Shown piece by piece: positions 63,735-64,000 of a stretch of DNA of 64,000 nucleotides. Where the stretch lies: contig JAEUJM010000011.1 of the NCBI GenBank assembly GCA_016794585.1, forward strand, positions 124,001 through 188,000, written 5' to 3'. How positions within the stretch are numbered: position 1 is the first letter of the stretch; each line of letters begins with the position of its first letter. The position numbers were made by a program, and so were the translations under genes. This stretch comes from Acidimicrobiales bacterium (lineage in GTDB: Bacteria > Actinomycetota > Acidimicrobiia > Acidimicrobiales > DATDAH01). Below the pieces are notes generated by a model. It saw only the letters and a list, made by a program, of their open reading frames with translations. It was not told where the DNA came from and did no database searches.

Positions 63735-64000
63735 GACGCCTCGCTCTCGCCCCAGGTGCTCAGTTGGGGCTCGGAGGCGATGGGCCGGCGTCCGTCGAGC
63801 TCGGGTGCGGCGGACCGGTGCGCCCGGCGGGCAGTGTCGTACGCCGCGGCGGGGACCAGTCGCCGGTTGCGCATCGGGTCCGGCATCTCCGCCCTGGGGG
63901 ACCACCGCCTCGCTGGGACGGTCGCCGCCCCGCAGTGCCGCCCGTCCGTATTCGGGTCCGCCGCGTTCGCCTCGAGCGCCGCCGCGCTGTCGATGGACGA
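63731..64000 (-). CDS. C-terminal end of an unidentified protein, cut by the window edge
   Basis: 89 residues visible in an open frame reaching base 64000, ending YDTARRAHRSAAPELDGRR and PIASEPQLSTWGESEAS. Codons end almost entirely in G or C, as in the real genes around it. The stop overlaps the GTG of the following SDR gene by 4 nt. No family is recognised from this tail, which looks partly disordered. Confidence 0.6.
   Translation of the reverse strand, partial: SSIDSAAALEANAADPNTDGRHCGAATVPARRWSPRAEMPDPMRNRRLVPAAAYDTARRAHRSAAPELDGRRPIASEPQLSTWGESEAS

Overview
The window is about 64 kb of very GC-rich DNA with almost no codons ending in A or T. The gene content points to a high-GC actinobacterium: acyl-CoA carboxylase with an epsilon subunit, an SCO6745-family protein, separate PurS/PurQ/PurL, an LLM flavin oxidoreductase and many SDRs. 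A member of the Acidimicrobiia is the best guess, but this rests on gene content and style alone. I see no rRNA, tRNA, CRISPR array, insertion sequence or prophage.

Layout. 1-2.3 kb: 3' part of clpB, closed by a 16-bp-stem hairpin. 2.4-7.4 kb: Rieske oxygenase, metallo-beta-lactamase-fold protein, phytoene-desaturase-like FAD enzyme, SCO6745-family protein. 7.5-11.8 kb: agmatine/putrescine block (agmatine deiminase, N-carbamoylputrescine amidase, dienelactone-hydrolase-like protein, class III aminotransferase). 11.9-15.6 kb: ECF sigma factor coupled to a membrane-anchored partner, an SDR, a DsbA-like protein and a J-domain protein. 15.7-33.9 kb: de novo purine genes purA-purD-purE, purB-purC, a comB-like gene, purS-purQ, purL, purF, purM, then pyrE. 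Among them lie a zinc-finger/proline-rich protein, small unknown genes, an SDR and repeat-rich spacers. 34-40.3 kb: acyl-CoA carboxylase beta and epsilon, a metallophosphoesterase, three tandem paralogous septum-formation-domain surface proteins, a CoA transferase. 40.4-48.3 kb: a radical SAM protein, NTF2-like protein, TetR regulator divergent from a His-rich Spy-like protein, methyltransferase, GH78-type glycosidase, alpha/beta hydrolase. 48.4-64 kb: a charged protein with a PemK-like C-terminus, a SEC-C protein, secreted lipase-like lipoprotein, LLM oxidoreductase, small zinc and DUF488 proteins, DoxX with a decayed duplicate tail, a nucleotidyltransferase pair, an AAA/DUF4143 ATPase behind a triple 23-bp repeat, a second dienelactone hydrolase and two further SDRs.

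Two kinds of non-coding signal recur. First, about twenty start codons lie 6-8 nt downstream of a hexamer of the form NANNNT (often TAGCGT, TAGGGT or TAGAGT), which suggests leaderless or near-leaderless transcripts. Second, many intergenic gaps hold near-perfect inverted repeats. Several share an outer TTCTGG/CCAGAA arm, others an AATCCGG-like core, and two related copies flank the comB-like gene inside the purine cluster. These, the triple 23-bp repeat, the TetR/His-rich pair and the three tandem septum-domain proteins are the parts most worth a second look.
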